A model generated the notes under the pieces. It had not been told where the DNA came from. It did not search any database and saw only the letters and a program-made list of their open reading frames with translations. Source: Heliopora coerulea (Eukaryota; Cnidaria; Anthozoa; Scleralcyonacea; Helioporidae). From it: 64,000 nucleotides of DNA. Location: contig JASJOG010000074.1 in NCBI GenBank assembly GCA_030142905.1, forward strand, positions 392,001-456,000, in the 5' to 3' direction. Made by a program: the position numbers and the translations under genes. This document shows positions 53,463 through 64,000 of this stretch, piece by piece (positions within the stretch are counted from its first letter, which is position 1; each line of letters opens with the position of its first letter).

Positions 53463-56323
53463 CTATATTGTATGTATACCAAGGAATATCTCAATGAGAA
53501 ATATTGGCTAATGTCTATATGTATGTATATATGTATACTTACATACAGTATGTATGTATATATATATTGAATGTTGTATTTTCAGTGGTGCACCAACCAT
53601 GATAGACATATACAATAGACAGAAAAGTGTTGGAGTGTTATTTGGTTGTTCAAGTTCCAGTTTTACAAGATAAAAGATAAAGCCAAGATATAATACTACT
53701 AGTATACTAAGGGTGATTAATAATTCAAATGTTAATTATTTTAACATGTAAAGGTTGGATTGTTAGATGTTGACCTTTGTGGACCAAGTATTCCAAGAAT
53801 GATGAAGCTTGAAGGTTCCAATGTTCATCAATGCTCAGATGGGTATTTATAAAATATTTATTCTTGTATATTACAAAATAAAATTATATTTTACCTATGA
53901 AACTTTTACTCCATGTTATACCAGTAACTTCATTTTGAAATTCTAAAACACCACATCAATGTTCAAATGAGTATATATAAAATGGCTGTTTTATCATTCT
54001 TAAATTCATGAACCAACAAGATGGGAGGGGTTTCTTGCCTACAGACTCAACACCTTTATACCAGAAAGATTGAACTTAGAGATTTTCTTTGAATGTTGTT
54101 AATAACATGTACTTTAAATACTTAATGCTGGTATTTTATACTTTTAATAAAAGGACAGGTCCTCCTCACATGTTAAGTTAAAGTCATATTAAAAGTTTAT
54201 TCCTGATCTGTTTCACACACACACACACATATATAAAATAATATGTGTATATATATTGTTACTAGATGGGTACCAGTATACACCAGATCTGACCAGAGAC
54301 TTGGAGTAATGTCCATTGGCTTCTTGCTTTCAAATCGAGATGATGCTGTTGTGTGGCGAGGCCCAAAGAAAAACTGTGAGTATTCATGAAGCTGTCAGGG
54401 GTTGCATAAGAATATATTTTGTTTATTAATTATCCTGCTTTTGTTTTTCTTTCAAGCCATGATAAAGCAGTTTATTACGGATGTTTGTTGGGGTGACTTG
54501 GATTATCTAATCATTGACACACCACCTGGTAAGTGAATATACATCCTTAGTTTGGAATACAGTATAACTTTATGATTTAACAGTTTTCCATTTTTAATGT
54601 CAGAGCTTGTGTAAAATACAGTACAGGTTTCTTTCCACATGTTAAATCATGAAAAGTGCTTACATAGTATCATAGTTTATATACTTTCCTAGCTAGCAGC
54701 TGCTGAGGTTGGCTGGGCTTTTTCTTGTTTACAACAGTAAAATAACCTCTTTTAACAACAGACAACTCATTGTCAGGAAAACCAAAAATTTTCAGGAAAC
54801 ACCAGTTCTTTCCTTTTGAGGGAAGGCCATTTCATCATTTGAGTATGACAAAGACAGCCATATATTTCAAATCTACCCAATAATCCTCAAGAGTAATGAT
54901 TTCTTCACCTGGTCAGTCATTTCAGTGTTCATTGTTTTGATTGTTAGAAATTTGAAGATAACATTAAAGTACTAACTACAGTGCATATACAATCATAAAA
55001 ATAATTTGTCCTTACAGGTACATCAGATGAGCACATAACTGTGGTGAACAGTTTACAAAGCTACAACCCAGATGGAGCTGTTCTTGTGACAACACCTCAA
55101 GTTTGAATTTTGTTTTTTCAGAATACTAGTGCTGTAAAATTAATTTTTGTGTGAGTTTTAGATTATTATTGCTAGCACACACTGTAAATTTATTTTTTGA
55201 TTTCTCCTAGGGTGTATCAGTTAATGATGTGAGAAGGGAATTGTCATTTTGCCGAAAAACCAACATTCCAGTTTTAGGAATCATAGAAAATATGAGTGGA
55301 TTTATTTGTCCTCATTGCTCAGTAAGTTAGGCAAAAACCACTAGTTACACTCAGCAAATTGTATTGTTTTCTAGTTCACTGACCCAGTTTTCATTTTAAT
55401 TTCTTCAGGAATGTAGTAACGTTTTCTCTACAGGAGGAGGAGCAGCTTTAGCCAAACAATGTGATGTGCCATTTCTGGGTAGATATCATCAAAAATTGTG
55501 TTAAGACTTGGAAAAGAATGTACTAGAATTTTCTTATTTTACTTGTTTTAAAGTAAATGGTTTAAACTTTCAGGGAAAACACCAAGGAAACTTATACTGT
55601 AGTGTTTCATCTCACATGCAATTATTGAAATTATTATGAGCAGCTTTTTACTAAGTAACTTGTTTCACCTGCATTACATATAAGAATTAAATCCACTTAA
55701 ATACAGAACAATGGTAACTCCAGAAAGTGAAAACATATTTAATGAGATTCTACATTTCTACCAGGTTTTAATCATAGTCAGGAATGCTACTGCTAAATAA
55801 AATTACAGTGATATTTTTAAGGAAAGTGGCAGGAGTTAAATGTCAGTTAGTAGAATATGACCAAATCTCTTGAAGCTTCTGCACCATGGTTGAGTTCTGG
55901 TTTTTGTCGGTGGATAACAAGTGATTCTTTGAGTAACAATAGGGACCAGTGATTAGCTTTATCTATTGTTTGAAAATTTTTATGTTACGTTAGTGTTTAT
56001 AGCTTCATTACTGTTGGGCAAAAGTTCCAAAAGGGACTTAATGTACTGAAACTGACATTCCAAGGAGTTGATGTGGTTGTGTATTTTGAAGCAGGGTGGA
56101 GTGGCGTGTTCTTGGAGGCGAGTGTATAAACAATATGTTTTACCAAATTCACTTCCCTACTTAGTTTTTCATTGTAAATTTGTTTACAGGCTCTATTCCA
56201 CTGGATCCTAATCTCACCAAATGTCTGGAAGAAGGCCAGGATTTCTTAGAATCTTTTTTGGAATCAGAAGCAAGCAAGGCTTTCAGTAACATTGTAGAAA
56301 AAATTATCACCTCAAACAAATGA
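52881..56323 (+). CDS. NUBP2: Cytosolic Fe-S cluster assembly factor NUBP2 (Cfd1)
   Basis: Nine exons: 52881-52899, 53004-53121, 53754-53842, 54266-54375, 54457-54538, 55018-55100, 55211-55321, 55409-55478, 56190-56323. They sum to 271 aa, the same length as human NUBP2. It contains the deviant Walker A loop [22 protein letters not shown], the switch motif [28 protein letters not shown], and [15 protein letters not shown], whose CX2C motif binds the bridging 4Fe-4S cluster between subunits. It ends [22 protein letters not shown]2 pairs with NUBP1 as the scaffold of the cytosolic iron-sulfur assembly machinery. The ATG in MADNIEG lies in a 19-base first exon, as is common in this gene. Confidence 0.95.
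53385..53575. repeat. (AT)n and (ATGT)n microsatellites in NUBP2 intron 2
   Basis: Alternating AT broken by ACAT at 53385-53440, then GTAT repeats to 53465, and smaller GTATGTAT clusters near 53520-53570. Ile/Tyr-rich frames here are repeat translation. Confidence 0.9.
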
Positions 56324-59300
56324 ACCAAAACCCAACACAGAATATTTATTACAATAAAATGTATCCACACAAATCTATTTTTATAAAAATATTCAAGTTG
56401 CAATTAAAATATAGTAGTTAATTGTAAGTTGTATTCTGAAGTCTTCTCATTAAAAAGAACATAGCTGAGCATTAATACCAGTGTCACAAAATTTTAAAAA
56501 TCTTAGGTGATAGAAAAGTCATTCAAAAAAAAGCAAAGAATAAGCATAGAAGACCACATAACGTTGAAGCTAAATAATGCCATTGTTACCAGGGAAACCA
56601 AGCACATAGCCATCTGAGGTCACAATAAAATAAAGATGCCAGAGGTCTGTCTTGTGGGCAGTGATATTGCACAGATCTGAAGGACTTTAAACAAGATGTA
56701 CAAGCTGTTTAGTGGACATCATTGTCAGATGTTCTACATGTACTTCTGAAATGGCCCATTTTGCTTTAAAGAGATTACCTTTATTGATCTAACACTAGTG
56801 CATAAGTTTTAATAACATTAATTGCATTGCACAGTTAAATTGTTTAGAGATGTCAATGATTATCACTCATTTACCTGTTGCATTACAAAAATGCAATCTG
56901 AGTAAACTGTTGTGCTGTAACAAAAAAAAAACTTTTAAGTTACCTCACTACAAAATGTTGCCCCTTTGACTTCTTTGTAAGGCTTTATAACAAACTGAAC
57001 ACCTCACTTAATTCATTCAGGGGCAGGACTAATCATTGTCTGGCATTAGCCAGAGTAAAATTACAGAATGTGGCCTTGCCCCTTAATGGGTTCTCAATTA
57101 CAATGATTTAAATGTCATTACAGTATTTTAACAGTGGCATAACTAGAACATTTCTAGTTGGGGGTGGGGACTCAGTAAATTTTTGAGGGACCAAGATCCA
57201 TCCAGAGCTCAATCTATGGACAATTTGAAACTGTTCATTGCTAAATTATGCAAATTCTGATGAAAACAAAAATCAATGTGGCTAGGCGAATTTTTAAATT
57301 TTTTTTTTTTAAATACTTCACACAATATAATTTAGTTGGGGTTTTCAGCTCAAGATATCCACCATCATATCAAAACTTCAATTTTTGAAGTGCCCATTTC
57401 ATATTCAAAACTATACATTCTGGGAAATGGATGACCTCTTGGGCTGCCCCCACCACAGTACAAAAACTTTGAGCGGTTGAACAAACTTAAGTGGCAACAT
57501 GCTTTAAGAGGCCCAGAGCAAGGGGGTCCCCTCCCTTTGGTTCCAAGATCCACCCACTTCCGAGACCATCACCGAAATTTTCCACAGATTTGTCACCCTT
57601 GTTATCGTCCGTCTGTAACATTGTCAATTAAAATTCCTCAGGAGATTTTTCTGCCCCAAACAGGTGATGGCATCGATTCAGGGACCGATTATTCAAAGAA
57701 CGGTTAGCGCTGCCTTAAGATTAGCAGTAAAACCACAACCAGGAGTGGTGCCAGCAATTCCCCGACGTAGAGACTAACGTCACCAACAGGGGAGCTAAAC
57801 CTTGGGGGCCATGACCACACCTCCCTTATAATTTCCTTATTTGAAGGTCAAAAACATCACATTATTCGCAAGAATAATCGCAACATCTGACTGGAAACAG
57901 TTTACTTTTAGATTTGACAAGATAAGAGTCTGTTATCTTGTCAAATGTCAAAGAGTCTGTTATCTTATTGTTGCTAAATCAGTAACAACTGCTCGTATTT
58001 TGTGCAATATACAAATGTGTTCATCAGTGAAAATTCCCAGACGGATTGTTCATTTTTCCCGAACAGGGGGGATAAGGTTCCCCGACGAGAGGTTGTACTC
58101 CCTCTGCTCCTTGCCCCCCCCCTCTGGCACCACCTCTGACCACAAGCCCAACTAAATGTCGCTACTTCTCATGTTTGTGTCCTCATATTGTCGACCCCTA
58201 CCACCTTCTTGGCGAGCGTTCTCCAAGCTAGTCAAACTTGTGGCTCAAACATTGTATTTTTCGGACAAGACAACAGCACATTGTTACCTTCCGAGTTTGA
58301 ACAATGATTGAAACAGCTCTTTGGAGGTCAAGTCACCTCACCTGTAGTGAAAATTTGCTTGGCGGTGGCGCTTACTTTGAATATGGCAGCTGAGAAAATA
58401 TCGAGTGCAAAAAAAAAGTTACGAAGTGGGGCTTTCGGTCGAATGTTGTGTGCAGAAGGCACGATCGATGTACCGCTTGAAAACATGGCCACGGGCGGTT
58501 ATCTCTCAAATACAAGAGCAAATATCGGAAAACGTATTTTTTCCTTTTCACAGCTTCCCTTAAACTTGGTTCTAGGATAGAAGATCGTGGTCTTACTACT
58601 TTTAGCTTGCAGAGATTAAAGCATCATCCTGCTTCATTCACTGAACTGAACGATAATACTCGAGCCCTTTGCCAAAGACATTCACATTTGATTTGACATA
58701 AACGATCTCCCAGTTTCTGCGAATTGATCTTCCCGAATTTCCTGTCCATTTTACTAAGAACAAGAACCACTCACAGGATTTCAGTGTTGATTATTTCTTG
58801 ACGAGATGGGTTTAGCCAATAACGTTGCAAACCTTAAAATTAGTGTATCATTCTGATCACATATTCCGTCGTGGCGTGCATTGGATGGTTGGCTAAATGT
58901 TGCTGCTACTGGTACCATCGCTGAAACTGTCACTTTCATTATCAGATGAATCGATTTCGAAGGCAAGATCACCCGATGCCTGAAGGATCGATTGAGGAAA
59001 AGTATCCGCCCTATTGAGTACAAACAAACATTCACTCAAAAATTTATTCACCAAGATGTCGGAAATTACAACGTATCAACTTCAACTACTTCGTCTCAGA
59101 ACGAATAGCTTTAAAAGAGCGCCTCTGGTATGATGGCGTTTATTCTGGAACCCCTCACTTCGTGGAATAAAGGAGTCTAAGTATGATAGCTCGTTTAACA
59201 ATAAAGCTGTTGTTCACGTCTATTTTCATGCTATTGCATGATATTTATTAATATTGTCTGCTATGTAATTTTATCATTATACTATGTATATATATTATTA
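56324..59300. other. Gene-poor region downstream of NUBP2
   Basis: About 3 kb. A G/C-rich, repeat-like part (57140-58160) has short frames on both strands without motifs. A frame at 58383-58580 (+) encodes MAAEKISSAKKKLRSGAFGR and a minus frame ending near 58907 encodes FEIDSSDNESDSFSD; both could be exons or transposon debris, but neither can be extended through splice sites. I make no gene call. Confidence 0.45.
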
Positions 59301-59309
59301 TTGTTATTA

Positions 59310-59545
59310 TTATAAATTTAAAACGCACGAGACAGCTTTTAAAAGACATGTTTCGGCACTACATAGGCCGTCATCAGTTTGATAAATTAATACATCCCGC
59401 CTTTGTAAATAGCTATAATTTATTCATATTGTGACACTATATTATCTTGCTATAACTCTATTTATCTCACTGATGATGACCTATATAGTGCCGAAACATG
59501 TCTTTTAAAAGTTGTCTCGTGTGTATTAAATTTATAATAATATTA
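59310..59545. mobile_element. Palindromic element with hammerhead-like core on each arm
   Basis: The left arm (TATAAATTTAAAACGCACGAG, GACAGCTTTTAAAAGACATG) is inverted relative to the right arm (CATGTCTTTTAAAAGTTGTC, TCGTGTGTATTAAATTTATA). Minus arm: CTGATGA (59377-59371), CGGC..GCCG, GAAA (59354-59351), CATGTC. Plus arm: CTGATGA (59470-59476), GAAA (59493-59496), CATGTC. Stem II of the plus arm no longer pairs, and stem I is weak in both. Confidence 0.75.
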
Positions 59546-59604
59546 CTGCTAACTAGAAGTTTTGTTTATATATATATATATAAGTAAATTTCATCTTACT
59601 AAGT

Positions 59605-59804
59605 GTAGATGTTTGTAAGCTTGGATATATGTATGATGAAAAGTTTGCTCTCAACCAGGTCTCTAATTAACATCATGCTTGCCGTCTGAGACCCTATAGT
59701 GTAGTGGCAAAACAACCGTACCGGCAATCGGGAGACACGGGTTCGATTCCCGTTGGGGAACTCAGAAGTTTTCTGAGATAAAAGCTTGAGAACAAGCTTT
59801 TCAT

Positions 59805-59815
<11 letters not shown>
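59605..59815 (+). mobile_element. tRNA-derived SINE copy with fold-back flanks
   Basis: TAGTGTAGTGG (A box) and ACGGGTTCGATTCCCG (B box), then CTCAGAAGTTTTCTGAG and TTGAGAAC as in the SINE pair at 17.3-17.5 kb. Outer flanks ATGTATGATGAAAAG (59629) and CTTTTCATCATACAT (59796) are inverted repeats. An (AT)n run follows. Confidence 0.75.
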
Positions 59816-59835
<20 letters not shown>

Positions 59836-59950
59836 CTATATATCTATATATATATATATATATATTTATATATGTATAATGTAGCAAATTGAATAAATTT
59901 TGGCAAACCTAAACTTATCGTAAATAAAGAATGTATAGGAAAATGAGCTA

Positions 59951-59986
<36 letters not shown>

Positions 59987-59990
59987 CCAC
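59808..59990. repeat. (AT)n microsatellites
   Basis: Two alternating-AT blocks, 59808-59875 and 59950-59987, separated by a short unique segment. The second abuts the hairpin element that starts at 59991. Confidence 0.9.
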
Positions 59991-60204
59991 AGATGTACCA
60001 CATGTGTGGGACATTTGAGTTGCCTATATAATATAGGCTTCTCCATCCTGCTTGTCAGCACTACATATATATATAGCTATATATATATAGCTACAGACGG
60101 AACCGTTTCGGCCTATTGGGCCTCATCAGTGTAGTGCTGATGAGCAGGATGGAGTAACCTATATTATATAGGCTACTCAAATGTCCCACGCTTGTGGTAC
60201 ATCT
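59991..60204 (-). mobile_element. 214-bp hairpin element carrying a complete hammerhead ribozyme
   Basis: The arms AGATGTACCACATGTGTGGG (59991) and CCCACGCTTGTGGTACATCT (ending 60204) are inverted, and the match continues (GACATTTGAGT..GCCTATATAATATAGGC, TCCATCCTGCT, CAGCACTAC). The ribozyme core at 60134-60091 sits in the hairpin loop, so the arms form an extension of ribozyme stem I. No coding capacity and no clear target-site duplication. Confidence 0.85.
60091..60134 (-). ncRNA. Type I hammerhead self-cleaving ribozyme
   Basis: Read on the minus strand: CTACA (stem I), CTGATGA (core), GGCC-CAATA-GGCC (stem II and loop), GAAA (core), CGGTTCCGT (stem III: A-U, C-G, G-C around a GTTC loop, or four pairs around TT), C (cleavage position after GUC), TGTAG (stem I, pairing perfectly with CTACA). 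Every invariant core base of the hammerhead is present. The very short stem III is like that of metazoan retrozyme and Penelope-element hammerheads, which may need dimers for full activity. Confidence 0.85.
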
Positions 60205-60525
60205 AAGCCATGCCAGAGCGCTCTAACTAGAGACTAGTGAGCGTGCGCAAATGTGCTAGCGGCATGACTCATCCTGTAGAGCGCTCAATATGAACCAAGT
60301 ATCAATATGTATGTATTTTAACCTTCCAGATTGCATATAATAAGTTCATACTACATGAGTGCTCACGGCAAACAACCTACGTTAATGCTGTTAGCGAGTT
60401 CAAATGCCGCATTAACCACATTAACGATATATTAAGTATGCCCTAAAGTTTCTGTGTTACTCACCAACCTTTACGACCTTACACAGTTAAAAAAATAAGA
60501 GTTAATAAATAAAGTTCATTCAAGA

Positions 60526-63500
60526 TCAGGAAATATCCGCTAACCTTGGAGAAGGTTTTTTCCCTTCAGACGATTTTCCACTCTTAAAAAAAGAAACGTA
60601 TTTTCGGATCAGTTAGCAGCGTGAATACAGTGGTAATGCAGAAACATGTTATGTTACTTAAGTTTACCTTTCTTATTTCTTGAGAAGGAACACTGGTTAA
60701 AGACTTCTTTAAAGCTTCTGTTGCTTTGTTCGGCATTCCTATGGCCGCTCCAATTGCTCCAACATTCCACACAGCCTAAATCAGGTTGAAAGTTGTGGAA
60801 ATTTTACACTTTATAAATTATCCATTCAACTTAAAACTACTTCCTATAAATTAAAATTAGTTGATGACTTAAAACATAGTTTCTTGAAAAATGCAAGAAT
60901 ACAAGTTCCACCCTGATAAAATGTGAATACTTTCTGAGGAAAATGAAACGTAACATTACAGGTAAAAAACATTTTTGACATCAAATGTCATCACACCGTA
61001 AGTGTTCAAAAAAGTTGCTACGCCAGCAGTAACTCTGCAAAATGGCTTCCAGTTACTGTTCGACCGAATTTAACAAATAAAAGGACATGGTGAACATTAA
61101 TTTTTTTATCCTCACAAAACGTTTTCTTCACGTAAGTCAGCCAATAAACAGATTTTTTTAAAATTCAACAATCCCCAATCTTTTTTTAAAAGTCAGAAAG
61201 CATCATTTTCAAAAAAATTGGAATTTCAGATTTTTCTTGAATTTCCCGATCAATTGACCGCACACCGAGAAAAATTTGAGGAATAAAAAGGAGAGCATCT
61301 TGCTTTTTACGAGTTAAACCGTGGCGAATGGTAGTTAGGGGCAACTATGAAACGTCACTGTTGCCATAGCAACATGTGGATTACCTTTATTTATGGAACG
61401 ATTTTATATGGTACAAGTGATTATTCGCTAAAAATGTTTTTCTTCATATCATTTCTTCTCTGCTTCTCTTGAGTCTATAACTGGCATTATTATATGGGTG
61501 AGCCAGCTTGCTATCCGGTCTGTACGCAAAATGACGCACGCTGATTGGCTGCCTAGTCGTGCAATAAGTTTTTCGTACAGACCGGCTAGTTTTGGCGGGA
61601 AAATTTCCGAGTTGATCTGAAGAAAAACAAGCCAGATTCTGGTACGATTTACAAAAGATTTATAAAAACAAACTACTAACAAACAAGTTAAATGTTCTCA
61701 ACGATAATTTTAAGCAGCAAACTGGATGAATAGATGCGAAGAACCACGAAGAAATAGGTAAAAACAAGCGAATTAACCTAAGCCGCTAACTCACAAAAAC
61801 AAAGCTTCGTTAAAAGCGATGAAGAAAGGAGCCAAAAGCCATATAATAAATTCCTTATTAACCTCGTCTGTTCGGTCTGTACAGGAAAGTATTTGCCTGA
61901 GGTTTTTTCCGCACAGACGTCCGGCAAACGGAAACGGAAAGGCAAATACTTTCCCGTGCAGACTTCACACTTGGTTAATAAGCAACCATTCTTCCTCTGT
62001 TAAAGAAACTGCACTGGGCCACCTTAAGATCACACTTGCCAAACACCGACGCGGTATTGATTTTCTTTGCAATGTCCTGAAGAGAAAGGACGACGTCGTT
62101 GGAAACCACTAAGCAGACTTAATGGACTCCGTCTGAGAATTATACTGAGGTTATCACCGCAGGGAAGGACCGACTGAGTAACTTTATTCACACATGGACT
62201 GTACGTGATAAAACAGATTCCCCAGAAAGTAGAGTAAAAGCGTTGAACTTCCTTATTATTTGGAGGAGTAGATTATGACCTTGCATCGTGCGTGGTTTTA
62301 TGTACCTGTTTAAAACATCTCCTTAGCGCTTCTTCCGTCGTTAGGCCAACAATAAGATCCTGAGTGATACCCCAGTCCTGTAATGAAGTAACATTAGTTT
62401 TGTACTTTTCCAGTGTTTTGTTATATTTAATTATAAAATAAAGTTTCCGTTACACACGCAGTGATTGGACAGTTACCGTGTTTCTATATCCGGCTATGAC
62501 GTCACAGGTCCCGCTTGACGCCAGAATTTGTTCTTGGCGCGAATGGAAAGCTCTGATTGGTTTACGAATTAATAAAGTGAACTTACCATTTGATATTGAA
62601 AATAAAGTTTGTTAGTCACGATTTTTATTGCTTAGTTATTTGCTTATTTTATAAAAGTAATAGAAACTGTTTTGTTGTGTTTATGTGGCCTGATGTATAC
62701 ATTCGGAGAGGTTGGCAGAGCTGTCAAGCGACTGTGTATGCATCAGCCTATATAATCACGGCATAACAGTTTGTATTTCTTAATTACTGGTTTAAATTCC
62801 CACCGTCTCACCTGGGCAAGGTTTTCCACCACCAGAAACAGCTCAGTGAGACCACGCAGTGCAGGAGGAACAAGTGTTGGCGGCAAACCACCTGATGAGA
62901 GAGAGGGAGAGAGAGAGGAGTATTATAAATATTTTCATTGCTTAAGCAAAATATGACTTACACTTTAGTCTTTCAAACAACTTGCTTCAAGATATTTAGT
63001 TCGGGAAATAGTCACATAAATGAATGTATCTCAGAACAAGATGGGCTTTCCTTGAGTACTTTCTTGAGGTGACTTTCGTTTTGCACAATTACACAAAATT
63101 TTGGAAGTATGAATTCGCAATACACTATGGAAACGACCCGTCACAACGGGCTACAGTAATGGCCCTGGGCACCAGATTTGCTTGCATAGGCCTCAGAAAC
63201 ACACCTTACTAACAGACCTTGGTAACGAGCCTTGGTAAAGGATCTTATTTACGGTGTTTTCAGTCTCTAAACAAGTTTACTTGTGAAAACAGATCTGTTA
63301 AGAAGTCCATGGAAAAAAAAAAACAATGCTTTTACTTTCATTAAACAGTATCTTAAGCAGAAGGTTGATTGCTACGTGTAACTAAATATATGATTAAAAA
63401 GTTTTATCTTTTAAATGTAGAATAATAAAAATATAAAAGAAGAAGGAAATTTATTACCCGTACCTGTCTCTTTCTCTAACATGTCTGTATAAAGTGCCCA

Positions 63501-63864
63501 GAGGGAGTTTAATAAATTAAGATCTGGTCGTTCACTAGCAGGCAATTTGCTAAAAGAAGTCGGGATCACTTCAATAAACAATGCACAATTACATTAAATA
63601 ATGCAACAACACAACCACCACATTAACCACAACACCCATAAAAATAACAGCAAGAACAATATCAACAACAGCAGCACACACTACAGCAGCAACAAGAACC
63701 ACTCAAAAAAATATGCAAATCAAACAACATCAAGAGTTTTAAAATCACACCTCGAAACAAGCAGCACCCTTAACAACAGCCCGGTTGCCATCAGACGCTG
63801 TTGACCAGTCTGACTGCAGGCGACTGATACTAACCAGGCCCACAAGTCCTTGAGTGGAAGAGAC
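60526..63864 (-). CDS. 3' part of an unassigned, probably helical-repeat protein (runs off the right edge)
   Basis: Six exons, in transcript order: 63864-63749, 63549-63464, 62891-62812, 62377-62306, 60775-60668, 60582-60526. Phases match throughout. The sequence reads VSSTQGLVGLVSISRLQSDW, AACFEVKLPASERPDLN, SLWALYTDMLEKETGGLPPT, LRGLTELFLVVENLAQDWGI, TTEEALRRCFKQ, AVWNVGAIGAAIGMPNKATE, then a basic tail ending PSPRLADIS and a stop at 60526-60528. Amphipathic helices with small residues suggest an ARM/HEAT or TPR-type solenoid, but I do not recognise the family. In the last exon a GT after CCAAG could instead be a donor to a further exon; the stop 19 codons into the exon is the simpler reading. 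Confidence 0.75.
61497..61985 (+). repeat. Dispersed repeat of about 0.5 kb, copy 2
   Basis: Same family and orientation as 50465-50970, with many point differences and a short rearrangement near the 3' end. It lies in the long intron between exons ending at 62306 and starting at 60775 of the minus-strand gene. Confidence 0.8.
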
Positions 63865-64000
63865 CTACAAGATAAAACAACAGGGATACAAGGGGATAGG
63901 TTAGGAAAGGATTGGTTCAAGTAAGGTATCATTAGAGAGTGGAAAACTTGGGTGAGAAAGTGAAGAACAGAGCACGAAAAGCAAAAGCATGAAACGGTAG

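Noticed and set aside
59690..59765. tRNA gene
   Set aside because: Shares the tail of the SINE family and does not form a good cloverleaf; annotated as a SINE.

Overview
This 64 kb window is animal nuclear DNA: AT-rich, with genes split into many short GT-AG exons, intron-resident repeats and no operons. Gene content (CNOT3, SPATA20, GAS7, a steroid-receptor-type nuclear receptor, a Kelch-like protein, ASTE1, NUBP2) fits an early-branching metazoan. Compact introns, TTAGGG-type repeats, tRNA-derived SINEs and the NR3-like receptor suggest an anthozoan cnidarian, perhaps a stony coral. The species is inference; nothing in the sequence names it.

Layout, left to right. 1022-5529 (-): 5' part of CNOT3, running off the left edge. 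6874-15848 (-): a complete 14-exon SPATA20. 16992-24969 (-): a complete 16-exon GAS7 (SH3, WW, F-BAR). 26964-30304 (+): a three-exon nuclear receptor. 32221-33972 (-): an intronless BTB-Kelch gene, divergent from ASTE1 at 34156-37144 (+). 38412-39239 (-): a gene with a basic/helical head and a very acidic tail that I do not recognise. 41369-49667 (-): a 12-exon coiled-coil protein, possibly CCDC154-like. 52881-56323 (+): a complete nine-exon NUBP2. 60526 to the right edge (-): the 3' part of an unassigned helical protein. I assembled exons by hand. Summed coding lengths are divisible by three for SPATA20 (810 aa), GAS7 (435 aa), the receptor (362 aa), ASTE1 (636 aa), the coiled-coil gene (738 aa) and NUBP2 (271 aa), which supports the splice sites.

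The genes do not form a pathway. They are ordinary housekeeping and signalling genes: mRNA deadenylation, a thioredoxin-fold protein, membrane/actin remodelling, transcription, ubiquitin ligase adaptor, structure-specific nuclease, cytosolic Fe-S assembly.

The unusual content lies between and inside the genes. Several short palindromic elements (near 14.5, 21.8, 44.2, 59.4 and 60.1 kb) carry the conserved core of the hammerhead self-cleaving ribozyme, CUGANGA...GAAA. The one at 60.1 kb is a complete three-stem type I hammerhead in the loop of a 214 bp hairpin element, on the sense strand about 390 nt downstream of a minus-strand gene's stop codon. Also notable are a 198 bp element whose terminal inverted repeats flank head-to-head (TTAGGG)/(CCCTAA) arrays in a GAS7 intron; a 76 bp tandem duplication that copies a SPATA20 3' splice site and creates a potential 10-nt microexon; an inverted pair of tRNA-derived SINEs; two copies of a 0.5 kb dispersed repeat; and long polypurine tracts.
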